DNA of 64,000 bases from Globisporangium splendens (GCA_006386115.1 VFIW01000014.1:446322-510321); one strand, 5' to 3'; counted from the stretch's first letter, positions 32,262-44,285 are shown. A program made the numbers and translations. Notes: generated by a model not told the origin, from the letters alone.

Positions 32262-35200
32262 GCGAATATGCGTCTGGTGTGATCGTGGTGCACGAGACGC
32301 AAGCCCCCAGCGTGCATGACACGCGCTGCTGGACTACCACGACTGCGGAGGAGCCGAGAGATCGACTCATCCAACTTGAGGTAACCGTAGAGGGATTTAC
32401 GATCCCTCTGCGGGCACTGCTAGACACGGGTGCGTCAAACAGCTTTGTTCGATCGCATGTCGCCCGTGCACTAGCGAGAGTAATTTCGGAGGAATCACGT
32501 TCCTCCGAGTCGAAGATCACCGTGCGGTTGGCAACAGGTGCCACCGTCACGACGGAGAAACATGTGACACGGCTTCGTGTCACGCATGATTTTTGATTTT
32601 GAAGGTGAGGTATATTTAGGTTCATCGTTGTGACCTACAATAGCCGAATGTCACGCATGATGGACGCCAAATGGAAGGAGACTTCATTTGGCTGGATTTA
32701 GATGACAAGTTCGATGTCATCCTTGGAATGCCATGGCTGAAGAAGTATCAGCCGATCATCGATTGGAATCGACAATCGATCAGTTACCCTGCTATGAAGC
32801 GGAACAAGGCTAACCGCCCATCGGCGCGCAACGCGCTGTCGGTTAACGAACATGATACAAGGGTGTGCGATGGCCCCCTTAGCACGATGCCCGATGGAGA
32901 AGCCACCCGAAAGTCTAAAGGGCAGACTTCGGTTGCTCATCGCTCTGTACTGAAGAGCGATGACGAAGGAAAGGTACCGCCAATGGAGACCTCTGATCAA
33001 GGCTCCTCATGCGAAGTCATCAGTGTCATGGTCACTGATGAGGATGGATCTCATATTCATGAGATGGCGTTAGAAGATCCTCCGAAGGACGCTTCGGAAG
33101 TGGTAACGCTACCAATCATGAGCCAGAAACAGTTCATGAAAGAACTGCGTCGAGGCACCCTCGAGCAGATATGTTACATTGCTCCTCAGGAATCGAGCAA
33201 TGCCGAGTCGGCAGTGCAGAGACACCCACTCGATGAATGTTTCCTTGCGTCGTCATCAGTGATGGACACTGATGTGCTCGACGAGCCAACGAAGAAGGAA
33301 CGATTTCAGGCTCAGGGATGGGAATCCCTGAAGGACAGTCCATTCTACGGACTATTGAAGGAGTACGAAGACGTATTCCCAGAAGAAGTTCCCAGTCGTC
33401 TTCCGACAGACAAAGGAGTTCGGCATGAGATTGATCTCAAGCCGGGAACAAAGTACTGCATCACGAGGCAATGGCCACTGCCTCGAGAGCAAGTCAAGGT
33501 GATCGACGAGTTCTTTGAAGCTCGCCGTAAAGCGGGCCAAGTGCGCGAGTCGAATTTTCCGCACTGCAGCCCCACCTTCTGTGTGAAAATGGCCACAGGA
33601 GGTTGGAGGATCGTGCATGCGTTCAACAAGTTGAATGCGGCAACAATCCCGGCGCAAACGCCGATACCTCGCAAAGATGTCATCATTGACAGCATGCAAG
33701 GTAGTACTATCTTTAGTACGATCGATTTGAGAGATGGGCTCTATCAAATCTTGATGCGTGAGAAGGATATCCCTTTCACAGCAGTCAGCACCCCGAGCGG
33801 GATGCTGTGGGAGTGGCTCGTAATGCCGCAGGGGCTAACAAATGCTCCCGCCACGTTCAATAGATGCGTCACGCAACTATTACGTCCAGTGCGAGACTTC
33901 GCACCAAGCTATTTTGACGACGTGTTCATACACAGTCGTGCATCGGATGCTGCATCCAATGCGGAAGTGCACAAAGAGCACCTCCGACAGCTATTAGACT
34001 TGATGCGGAAGCACAAGCTGTACGCCAACATACAAAAGTGTATGTTTGGTGTTGATGAGATCCCCGTTCTCGGCTGCTTTGTCGGCAAGAACGGAGTGCG
34101 TCCTGATCCCGAAAAGATCAAGGCGATCAACGACTCGCCCGCCCCAACAAGCCAAAAGGATCTTCGCAAGTTCCTCGGTCTTGCGACGTATCTCCATAAG
34201 TACTCGCAGAACTATGCGGGTATCATCCGACCTCTTTCATCATTACTGAAGAAAGACGTCGACTGGAAGTGGTCCGACGAATGTCAAGATGCATTCGTCA
34301 GGGTGAAAAGCAGTCTCATGGAGGCTCCGGTTCTCGCGATCGCCGATCACGAGCGACCATTCTATGTGGTCTGTGATGCATCCAACTTTGCAATCGGATG
34401 CGCGCTCATGCAGCGCGACGATGCAGATCGAGAACGCGTGATCTGCTATCAGTCGCGTCAGCTGAAGCCAGCTGAGCGCAATTATCTGGTTCATGACAAG
34501 GAGATGCTTGCCATGAAGTACGCTCTTACGAAGTTCAGAGTGTATTTGCTCGGAAGTAAACGGTTCACCGTTTACACTGATCACGCTTCGCTGCGCACCG
34601 CAGTGAAGTCACCACATCTATCGCAAAGAATGGCCCGATGGCTTTCTTTCTTTGCAGAGTACGAGTTTGACGTCGAGTACAAACCCGGACGGTTCAACGT
34701 GATCGCGGATGCATTATCACGTCGCCCAGACTTTGAGTCGAAAGCAAACGACTCAAAGGAAGACCGTGTGATTGCCATCACACGAGAAAGCACACCGACA
34801 TCGTCGCTCCTCGACGATATCAAAAGAGCGTATGCGACAGATAGTAACATCTGTCGAGTTGTTGTCCGCTTGTCAGACCCGTCTGATAAGTCGCTCAAGG
34901 CGTTGGACCCGGCTCAACGCGCTCGTCTACATCGTTATGAGTTGCACAACGATGTTCTCTACTACCGTACAGACGACAGCGACGCACCGCGCACTGTCGT
35001 TCCAAATGATAGTGACCTTCGCAATCGTGTGCTCTTTGAGTACCACGACGCGCCTTTCCGCGGCCATCCAGGACGCGAGAAAACGTATCTCGCGCTTTCC
35101 CGCGACTTCTGTTGGTCCCACCAATACAAGTGGGTCCGCAAATACGTACGCGCATGCGAAGTGTGCCAGCGCGTCAAGCCAGCACCGGTGACCAACGCAC

Positions 35201-36905
35201 CGCTGCGATCTCTGCCAGTCCCAACGGACTGTTGGAAGTCAGTCTCGATGGACTTCATCTTCGGTCTTCCTGCTGACTCCAGCAAGAAGACTGGGATCCT
35301 CGTCATCGTGGATCGCTTCAGTGAGATGGTCCATCTCAGTGCTGTCCCTGCTAGCGTCACCGCAAAGCAGACAGCGCAGATATTCCTGGATTCTGTGTTT
35401 AGGTTACATGGAATGCCAACAGAAATCGTGTCGGACCGAGATCCACGATTCACAGCTGCCTTCTGGCAAGAGTTGTTCCGACTCTTGGGCACTCAGCTCA
35501 AGATGCCGACAGCTGACCATCCGCAAACAGATGGTCAGACCGAGCGTGTAAATCGCACGCTCGAGGACATTCTGCGCAGCTATGCGCATTCATTCACTCA
35601 CTGGAGTGAATGTCTCCCTCTCGCAGAGTTTGCAATCAACAACTGTGTGCATGCCTCAACTGGGCACACGCCGTTCTGCGTGAATGCCCTCAGGTGCCCA
35701 CGTCTTCCCTCCATCCTTGGCGGGATGTCCCCTCCACCGGTGACATCTCCTTTATGTGGGGAGGAGTCCTCGAAGCAGCAGCTGTTGCTTCGGAACATTC
35801 GGAGACCCCGCATCAACATGAGCAGGTAACTGCTCATGCGGCGGTCGTCGACAAAGACATCGCTACAACAGTGTCGCAGCGACAAGCTACCATCCGCTTC
35901 ATCCGCGATTCAATCGCCGATGCAGTGGACAGTCAGAAGGAACAAGCGGACAAGAGTGGCCACAAGAACACGAATGAATTTAAAAGGAATTCATTGGTTT
36001 TGTTATCGACTGCTAACCTACCTAACAGAGTGGTGAGCAGTGACAGCAACAAGTTGCTGCCAAGACACATTGGCCCTTTCAAGGTACTTGAAAGGATTGG
36101 AGACGCATTTACGTTGGAGCTTCCTCCGACCATGCATCTACACCCGACGTTCTACGTCGGGCGTCTCAAAGCGTATCATCGCCACGATGACTCGTTGGTC
36201 TCTTCCTCTTCAAGAGACCGTGGTCGCGAAGGATCCCAAGCACAAGCTTGTGATCCGCCTCGAGCCTCGAAAGCCGTCCCTCGAGCCGTTCGTGCTTCGC
36301 GATAATCTCGCTTAGCTCGGCCCAAAGTCGGAGAACCTCGTTCTCTTGCTCGGCGTACTTCAGTCGCTCAAGAAGATCGCTCCGAGGATGAACCTCAGAG
36401 CCACGAGCAGATCTTTCCTCCTCCAGCCCCTCCGTTGCGTGACTCCAAAGGGAACCAACGCTGGATCGTGGAGAAGATACTTGCTCATCGCGGCCAATCG
36501 TCGCGAGGGAAGAAGGAGCGCGTTTACCGCGTTCGTTGGCTGGGCTACCCGCCAGATCGAGATACCTGGGAGCCTGCCTCGGCGCTCCAAGCCGATGTTC
36601 CTGGCTTGGTGCAGCAATACGAGAGTCGATTAGCATCGACTCTCGCTTCCACAACTCGCGGATTCGATCTTGCAATCCACGAGGAAGCATCACGCCGTTG
36701 TAACCACGAAGGTGCTCCTCAGTCAACTGAGGATCATCGCTGGTGCAGATGCGGCAACCCCTCGGTGTGGTCTTGGCTCCACACGGAACCCCAAGATCCA
36801 CGCATTCCTCGTGGATCGCCAACAACTTTCCAACGGCATTGTGCCGGAGGAACTTATCCCGATTATCTCGCAACCGAGAGATACACTTCGCAGTGTCTTC
36901 GTTGA
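32229..36905 (+). pseudogene. Element A Pol, disrupted
   Basis: Protease (LLDTGASNSFV) lies before the LINE stub. After it, a 1052-codon open frame (32671-35829) covers the rest of protease, reverse transcriptase (YFDD, about 33910), RNase H (VCDASNFAIG), the integrase zinc site and the catalytic core. A frameshift near 35750 leads to the integrase C-terminal module, one TAA at 36303-36305 follows, and then, still in frame, a chromodomain (RWIVEKIL...YRVRWLGYP...TWEP, about 36455-36620). The frameshift, TAA and stub are shared with B. Unlike B, the RT region has no stop. Confidence 0.85.
32578..32661 (-). mobile_element. LINE stub in element A with 13-bp target duplication
   Basis: A 58-bp insert at 32591-32648 is flanked by two copies of tgtcacgcatgat (32578-32590 and 32649-32661). 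Read on the minus strand the insert is the extreme 3' end of the LINE seen at 15840-17731 (attgtaggtc...gaacctaaatatacctcacc) plus an A-rich tail. It introduces a stop in the protease part of pol. Confidence 0.85.
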
Positions 36906-37300
36906 AATTCACAACGAAGGCACCCCACGCTTGCGAAAGGAACAGCGCTTGTTTCTCAGCGCTGTGAGACTTCTTTAACTTCGACCGACCGTCGAAGAAT
37001 CGCATCGAATGGAACATATCGATGTAAAATTCCTCACGCGCCTTTGGATGGAAGTTCTGTCGAAGGACGAAGTCATCGTCCTTGACAGCACTCACATCGC
37101 ACAGCGCGTGGGTTCCCCCATGCTTGGTGCCACGATGCGCACGAACTCAATTGGGTTTGGGCGCCCACAAATGGCTCCAACTAGAAGTGGTGAAATCCAT
37201 CCCTTCAGAAGGACCCGTCACCGGATCCTTCTCCTCCGCCGAAAAGGCAAGATAGCGTGGCAACTCGCTACTCCCCGATGACGCAGTAACCTGCGCATAA
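36166..37300 (-). pseudogene. Element A antisense ORF, 5' end lost
   Basis: Opposite-strand reading frame. An open part of 309 codons (37095-36166) is preceded in the same frame by TGA (37147-37149, shared with B) and by further coding sequence up to the point where A breaks off near 37386. It contains a basic-aromatic domain (QNFHPKAREEFYIDMFHSMR), a Cys-containing segment (DLGVPCG...CRICTSDD) and a C-terminal coiled coil (about 36387-36210). The start and 3' LTR are missing because of the junction with D. Confidence 0.6.
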
Positions 37301-37386
37301 GTCTCGGATTCCACATCGAGGAGCAAGTCCTCGAGTGGGTCAAAGTATCCAATTCACCATTGGATACGTCCAGCCAGAGATATTCT

Positions 37387-38067
37387 TGTAAGAGGGTGCT
37401 GTTCCAAACAGTCCCTCAAACACGGCACACACGCTTGTGCGATGAGGAAGCGATCTCCCGACTTGGAGGGAGGAAGAAGACTTGAGTACTTGGAGGAAAA
37501 TTTGCAACTGAATTGAAAATGGTTATGGTTCCTGTCGCTACTTGCTAATGAACCCCAAGGGATCCTACACGTTGTATAACTAAAACCTAAACATACACAA
37601 TAAAACCTATGAATCTGATATATAAAACCTTGGGTACACTGAGGGTGAACCTACGGGATCTTCTAGAAGCTTGAACTTCAAGTCTTGTATAAAATCCCTG
37701 CAAAGTGATTGGCTCGCGCCACTCCTTCAGGTGGCAGAGACACGTCGATCTCGTCGCCAGTCCAGTTTCCCAAGCAGGAACCATCACTCAGTACTTGATT
37801 AGTACATGGATGTTATCACTCTGTACTGATTAGTACATGGATGTCATCGCTCAGTACTGATTAGTACATGAGAACAACATTCTGCACTGATCAGCACAGA
37901 GAACACTCGTGACGTCATCTTCTGACGTCACACGTGCATGTGGGGACTGTATTTCCGTAATCCCTTTGTCATTTGTGTCTCCACAATGCACGCTGAAGGT
38001 GGTGTGTGACACACTAGATCTGGGGACAGATCCACCTTCATGTAATGGCTGGTTATGGCCCATTACA
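37387..38067 (-). repeat. Element D, 3' LTR (left copy)
   Basis: On the plus strand starts TGTAAGAGGG and ends CCCATTACA. The element's purine tract (minus aaggaggggatga) adjoins at 38068-38080. It has three copies of a 31-bp repeat around gtactgattagtacatgg (about 37793-37872), one more than the other LTR, which explains the 31-bp length difference. Confidence 0.85.
37910..37936. promoter_or_regulatory. Twin CRE palindromes and E/G-box in the D LTR
   Basis: TGACGTCA at 37910-37917 and 37923-37930, then CACGTG at 37931-37936. The same trio is conserved in the other LTR at 44898-44905, 44911-44918 and 44919-44924, although the 5-6 bases between the palindromes differ (tcttc/tcgaa). These are classic bZIP and bHLH/bZIP sites; use by host factors is an inference. 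Confidence 0.55.
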
Positions 38068-39211
38068 TCATCCCCTCCTTAAAGTCACAAGTACCTTGCG
38101 TGCTTTTGCAGACCTTTCGGAGCAGTTCACTTTCCAATTGGCAATGAAGCGACCAAGTGACCAAGTGAACCGTGAAGAACGTCCGTCGTCCAAGCGACAG
38201 TGGACAGCTCCAGAACTCTTCGACATTTCTCCCATTCTGAAGAAGAAGGGGGATCTCGAGTTCTACAAGGAGCGGCTCTTCAGTTGGCGTCGGATCAACG
38301 ATCGCGATGATCCGAACCAACACATCGCAGCCCAGAGAGACTCACGGCGAACATTTGTTCGTCTTGAGAATGAGAACAAGATGGAGCGTCTTCTTCGTCG
38401 TGGCAATGCTCGTGCCCAAAGAAGAACTCCCGCTGACGACAGAGCGAATCGTAGCTCTGGTCGTCGTAGTGTCGCCCCTGGCGACGCTACAAGCAGTTCT
38501 CATAGCTGCGGACCACATCGGGAACATCAGACTCCAATGTCTGACGAGGCTCCCACGTGTCCGAGCTCGGTGGATATCCACACCACCGAACTCTGTAGAA
38601 GCGTTGATGGTTCAACTGCTTCTTTCCTCGACGATGTGTCGATCGATCTTCGTGATCAACAATCGACTCAACCACCCAGCGATGCTCTCCCTGAGAGTCT
38701 AACAACGGGGGTGGGGCTGAACGAGAAAACGATTGAGCGGCTCTGGAAGTGGAAGAGTGCTCATCGTGGGCAAATCGAGGCGCTGCAGCAGCGTTGTTCG
38801 ACGCTTGAGGAATACTGCGAGAGTCTCGAGAACCTTGTCGCCGATCATGAGTCGAAGATCGACGATCTGACAGAAGGTTCTGCCCAGTGTTCGGCTTTGG
38901 AGTCCTGTTTCGAGGAACGGTTCCAACAGGTTCGGGACGAACTTGTTCGACTCCAGAAGAACGAGAAGTCTCGTGAGTTGGCTCACGATCGCCTGTTGCG
39001 CTCTGTGGAAGAGGCAGGTTCGGCTCTCGAGGTACTTCGTGGCGAGTACCATTCTCGTCTTCAAGCGCTGGAGGCAGTGAAGGGTCAATCCTTCGACGTC
39101 CTGCAACTCCTGTACGCCGAGAAGAATCTCCAGAGCGATGAGCTGTTTGCTCTTCGCAATCAAGTGGAGAAGCTTCACGATCAGCTCGATCGCTTGCGGA
39201 AGATCTCGTAG
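38045..39211 (+). CDS. Element D antisense ORF, coiled-coil protein of unknown function
   Basis: Opposite to gag-pol. Likely start MKRPSDQVNREE at 38144, 77 bp inside the 3' LTR, giving 355 residues. Basic N-terminus (KRPSDQ...SSKRQW), a segment DLEFYKERLFSWRR, an Arg-rich middle, and a long C-terminal coiled coil (about 38710-39208; IEALQQRCSTLEEYCESLEN, LRNQVEKLHDQLDRLRK). It is intact although gag and pol are broken. It overlaps the 3' 725 nt of pol, with the coiled coil opposite the linker before the chromodomain, as in C and A/B. No family recognised. Confidence 0.6.
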   Translation: MAGYGPLHHPLLKVTSTLRAFADLSEQFTFQLAMKRPSDQVNREERPSSKRQWTAPELFDISPILKKKGDLEFYKERLFSWRRINDRDDPNQHIAAQRDSRRTFVRLENENKMERLLRRGNARAQRRTPADDRANRSSGRRSVAPGDATSSSHSCGPHREHQTPMSDEAPTCPSSVDIHTTELCRSVDGSTASFLDDVSIDLRDQQSTQPPSDALPESLTTGVGLNEKTIERLWKWKSAHRGQIEALQQRCSTLEEYCESLENLVADHESKIDDLTEGSAQCSALESCFEERFQQVRDELVRLQKNEKSRELAHDRLLRSVEEAGSALEVLRGEYHSRLQALEAVKGQSFDVLQLLYAEKNLQSDELFALRNQVEKLHDQLDRLRKIS

Positions 39212-42200
39212 GATCCGCAGATCCACTTGGAAGGTAAGGCTTCAGTCTACCCACATAAAATGTCGGGTGTAGACGCATGCGCGTAGGTATGTCTAGCGTG
39301 TAGGCATCACCATTGCATTTCACTACCTTGAACGGTCCGATGAACCTTGGCAGAAGCTTCGAGCTTCCCAAGTTGGACACTGCATGTTCAGGCAGGTTCG
39401 CCGTGCTAAGCAATACAAGATCATTGATCTTATAAACTTGCTTGTTCTTCCTTCCGCTCTTGTCTGCTTGTTCCTTTTGCAGATCCTGAGCCTTTGCGAT
39501 TGCGTCTCGAACAAACCTCACAACGGCTTGTCTCCTCACAACAAAGTCATCGACTTGCTGCCCTTCACGACCCGTTAGGTCGTCGAGGGGTTTCATCGAG
39601 TCAAAATTTGCTTTCAACTCGGAAGCAGCATTCAGGTCGTAAGACGACTTCGGCTTGTTACCATGAGCCGGAGTCCCTCCCCCACTTAAGGTAGAGACCT
39701 CACCCATTATGGAAGCAGGCACTCGAGGATGAATGCCATAGCTCACATAAAATGGAGAGTGACCTGTCGAGACATGCGTGGAGTTGTTCAACGCAAACTC
39801 GGCAAGAGGGAGAAACTCACTCCACTCTTTGAAAGACGTTGCGTAGCTGCACAACACGTCTTCTAGGACTCGATTCACTCGCTCTGTTTGACCGTCCGTT
39901 TCAGGGTGTGCCGCTGTTGACATGGACAACTTGGTGTCCAGAAGTCCAAACAGTGCACGCCAGAACTTGGACGTGAAACGGGTGTCACGGTCAGACACGA
40001 TCTCGACTGGTAGTCCGTGTAGACGGAATACGACGTCTACAAAGACCTTGGCAGTCTTCTCAGCAGAGATCTTGTCCGAAACAGGCGCAAGATGAACCAT
40101 CTTGCTGAATCGGTCCACAAACACAAGGATGCATTGCGTCCATGTGTGTCTCTTGGAAGTCCGAATATGAAATCCATACTCACAGACTTCCAACTGTCCG
40201 ATGGGACAGCCAATGAACGAAGTGGTGCCTGCGTGGAACCAGAGGGTTTCACTCGTTGGCAGGCCTCGCAAGTCCTCACATACTTGCGCACCCACTTGTA
40301 CATGTGTGGCCAGTAGTAATCCCGGGAAAGACTGAGAAACGTTTTCTCACGTCCGAGATGGCCACCCGAAGGACTGTCATGGTACTCATACAAGAGTCGA
40401 TGACGCAGACCTTCGTCGTTGGGAACAACAACCCTTGCTGTATCCCCTTGTTCGACCGCATAGTACAACAACCTATTGTGTACTCAGGAGCGGTGAACTC
40501 GCGATCTTGTGCGCGACGGAAGACCTTGCAGTGCTTTGTCGGAAGGGTCCACTTCAACAAGTCCTGACATGTTTCGTCAGACTTGTACCCTTCGACGATC
40601 TCTTCTCGCACTGTAGTCGCAGCTCGCACCGCGATCGCTTGAACATCTTCACAGAGTCGACACGCTCCGTCCGTGTCTTCACTCTTGGTCTTCGGATCGT
40701 AATCCGGACGTCTTGACAGCGCATCGGCTAAGATGTTCGTCTTGCCTGGCTTGTAGTGTATAACAAAGTTGTACTCTGCAAAGAAGGAGAACCATCTCGC
40801 CATTCTTTGCGACAAATGAGGAGTCTTCACTGCCGTACGCAGAGATGCGTGATCAGTGTAGATGGCAAAACGCTCCTCGCCAAGCAGATACACACGGAAC
40901 TTGACCAAAGAATACTTCATCGCCAGAAGTTCCTTGTCATGAACTGGGTAGTTCCGTTCTGCGGGTCGGAGTTGTCGCGACTGATACGACACAACTCGCT
41001 CATGACCCTCATCATCGTGTTGCATTAATGCGCAACCGATGGCATAGTCGCTCGCATCACAGACGACGTGGAACGGCTTGTCGTGGTTTGGCAGAGCCAA
41101 CACAGGAGCTTCTCGAAGACTCCTCTTGACTTCTTTGAACGCCGTCTGATGGTCTTTCGACCACTTCCACTCAACGTCTTTCTTCAAGAGCTGTGTGAGG
41201 GGTTGCACCAACGCTGCGTAATTGCGTGTGTACTTGTGCAAGTAGTTGGCTAGACCCAACCATTGTCGCAGCTGTTTGACGTTCTTTGGCACTGGCCAAT
41301 CGTCAATAGCTTTGACTTTCTCCGGATCGACTCGAACACCGCTCTTGCCCACAAAACAACCGAGAACAGGGATCTCGGGGGCGAACAACATGCACTTCTT
41401 CAAGTTTGCGTAGAGTTTGTTCTCGCGTATGACCTGGAAAACTTGACGAAGATGATCGAGATGAACATCGACATCAGACTTCCCATTCGTGGCCTTACTA
41501 TGAACGAAGATGTCGTCAAAGTAACTTGGTGCAAATGTTCGCAGAGGGCGAAGAACGTTCGTGACCATTCGATTGAAGGTCACAGGAGCATTCTTCAGTC
41601 CCTGTGGCATCACTAACCATTCCCACAGCATACCACTCGGGGTGCTCACTGCGGTTAGTGGGACATCGTCTTCGCGCATTCGAAACTGATAGAACCCATC
41701 TTTCAGATCGATAGCACTAAAGACGGTGCTGCCAACCATTCCATCAAGGATCATGTCCTTGCGTGGAACCGGAGTCTGGGCTGGGATTGTCGCGTCGTTC
41801 AGCTTGTTGAAAGCGTGAACAATACGCCAACCTCCAGTTGCCTTCTTCACACAGAAAGTGGGGCTGCAATGCGGAGACTCGCTCTCTCGCACATGGCCAG
41901 CCTTAGCACGTTGTGCAAAGAACTCGTCGATTGCCTCGACTTGTTCCTTTGGCAACGGCCACTGTCTTGTGATGCAGTATTTCGTGCCAGGAAGTACATC
42001 AATCTCATGACGAATGCCTCTGTCGAATGGCAATTCGTCCGGCACCTTGTCAGGAAAAATGTCTTCAAATTCCCTGGCAAGCGCATACACGGGGTTCTTC
42101 TTGAGGGCGTCCCACGACTGCTCCTCGAACCTTTCCTTCCGTGTCTTTTCGTCCAACACATCTGCACTTGATGCTGTGTTGACGAAGCCTTCGTCGACCA

Positions 42201-43250
42201 TTTCGACGATCACACACACCTGCGCAATATCGCCTCTCGTTAGGCTGCGCTCCAGTGTCTTCTTGCTCATCGATGGCAAGGAAATCAACTCTTCGACTGA
42301 ACTTGGAGGATTTTCAATCTTCACGTGACGGATTACACCCACGTCACCTTCTTCACTGTAGACCGCGATATTCATAAACTCGCTTGGAATGTCTTGTGCT
42401 TGGACACTCCCTTCGTCATCACCACTTGTACCTTGATCAGGGGTACTCAAAACTCTCGACGAAACACTCTTCTTGCTGGTCTTCTTGTCTTGGGAAGGGT
42501 GTTTGTTCCACTTCCATTCACTCTTGTCAACGCCATCGCGAACCTTCTCGTCGTCGATGGCAAAGGAGACAGTCTTTTTCTGGCGCCTGACTGCTCCACC
42601 TCCGTTCGTCGTCTTCAAAATGGGTGCCACTTGTGAACATGGGGGGCCATCGCACACCGCAATATCACAAGGGCCATCTGGGATCTCTTCCACAGATGTA
42701 TACACCCATACCGCTTCATCCGTTGTTGTGCAGCACAAGTCAACATCGCGTGACTTGCCAACGGAGATCTTCATATTCATCCAGTCAATGCTAGGTTGGT
42801 AACGCTTCAACCACGGCATTCCCAGGATGATGTCAAACTTGTCATCAAGGTCGAGTAAAATAAACTCGTCTTCACCTCGGAAATCTTCACACTTGATTGC
42901 CAAGCGCACCACGCACTTCGGCATCTTCACAGTTGACCCATTTGCCAACCGGACAATCATCGTCTTCTCTTCATTCGCATCAGGCACGAAGACACCATGC
43001 CTGACGATCACTTCATTTCGAACAAAGTTGTTCGACGCACCAGTGTCAACCAAAGCTCGTAGAGGCGTTGCAATACCGTCCACATGAACTTTGTGAACGA
43101 TCAAACTTGACGTTTGACTGACACTCTTCTCGCTCATAGCGGAAACTGCATGTGCTTGATGCACATGGGGGCCAGAGTCCTGTGTCTCCACAACGTCCAC
43201 AGTCCTCTTTTCCGGGCCAGTAGGAGGCCCCTCCCCTACTGTCCATTCCC
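38487..43250 (-). pseudogene. Element D Pol, two frameshifts
   Basis: Protease (LVDTGASNNFV), reverse transcriptase (YFDDIFVHS), RNase H (VCDASDYAIGCALMQ), integrase zinc site (HLGREKTF...CEACQRVK), D,D-35-E core (VDRFSKMVHL, SDRDTRF, DGQTERVNR), GPY/F-type module (KLLPRFIGPFKVV) and C-terminal chromodomain (WVVESIVDH...YRVRWCGYP...TWEP, about 38690-38500). Frame breaks fall near 40475 (before the integrase zinc site) and near 40150 (start of the catalytic core). Confidence 0.85.
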
Positions 43251-43257
43251 GTTTTTT
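43218..43257 (-). promoter_or_regulatory. Element D -1 frameshift signal
   Basis: On the minus strand the heptamer A AAA AAC (43257-43251) sits in the Gag frame, followed by a 9-nt spacer and a 24-nt hairpin (43241-43218): arms cagtagggg and ctcctactg (one G-U pair), 6-nt loop. The gag stop TAG is part of the 5' arm. Pol is in the -1 frame. Confidence 0.75.
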
Positions 43258-44285
43258 GGCCCAAGTGACCGCTCGAACCGACGACCGTAAGAACGATCGT
43301 GGTTGTTCGAACGAGCACCCTGTGTCGTTTGCCGACCCGGCAAAGACACCTTGCAGTTCCTAGCGATGTGACCCGTCTTCCCGCAACGGAAACACTTCCC
43401 ATCGTTGCGAGGACGCTCATTTCCAGGCGTGGAAATGTACGAGATGTCCATGGGCTCGGGGCCATCATGCACGACATTTGATTGCCGCATTGGTCTCGAC
43501 GCAAACCCATGGAACTTCGCTTGCTTCATGCTGAACTCTTCTTGCATCGCGCGCTCAATGGCTTCATCCAGCGTCTTGGGGTACTCGCGGAACAGTTGGT
43601 TCCGAATCGGACCATCGTTCAGACCCGTCATGAATGTCACGACTTGCGTCGGAACGTCAATCGGTTCGTCAACGATGCTCGACACCAAGTAGCGAGCACG
43701 TTGTGCATACGAGTGAAGGTCGAAACGGCCTTAACGAAGCTTGAGGAACTCGACGCGCGCACGGAACTCACTCTGTGGAGGTTCAAACGCCTTCTTGAGT
43801 TCGGTCTTGAAGTGATCGTAGCTGGGGAAGCAGTTTAGATCGACTAAACGCTTGCCATACGCCTAGCTCTTCGCACGACCCGCAAGGTTGGACATCGCGA
43901 ACAACACTTGCTGCGAAGGGTCTCGCAGTTGTCTTGCAGCGGTGGCTGCATCCAACTCGACGAACCATCGTGAGAGAGGTTCGTTCTCTCCGCCGCGATA
44001 CGGAGAGACGTCAAGCTTCAGTGGCACCGTCCTGAGTGAGGAAACAGGGGTTGCGACCTGCTTCCGGGAGGACATGATCTCGTGGTGCATGAAACTGACC
44101 ACCGCGCTCTTCTAGTCCTCCGGAGACGCCGATCGAAGAAGACTGACCACAGCAGCCTCTCCGATGACATCTCGCATGCGCTCAAGCGCCATCCACTCAT
44201 GAGAAGACAAATGAGGGAAACCCTCAATAGTCAACTCGACAGTTTCCGGTACTGCTGGACCGAGTGGGGTTCCTGTAGCATCCAT
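43236..44285 (-). pseudogene. Element D Gag, disrupted
   Basis: Starts ATG at 44285 (MDATGTPLGP). Capsid segments (YRGGENEPLSRWFVELDAAT, LNDGPIRNQLFREYPKTLDE) and a CCHC knuckle (CFRCGKTGHIARNC, about 43390-43350) align with A/B Gag. Lesions: TAG near 44113, TAG near 43863 in the conserved GRAKS-x-AYG segment, and a frameshift near 43733. Confidence 0.75.

Noticed and set aside
36663..36905. Extension of element A Pol beyond the chromodomain as a new domain
   Set aside because: It is truncated early in B and lies opposite the antisense ORF; the composition looks like a by-product of that strand.
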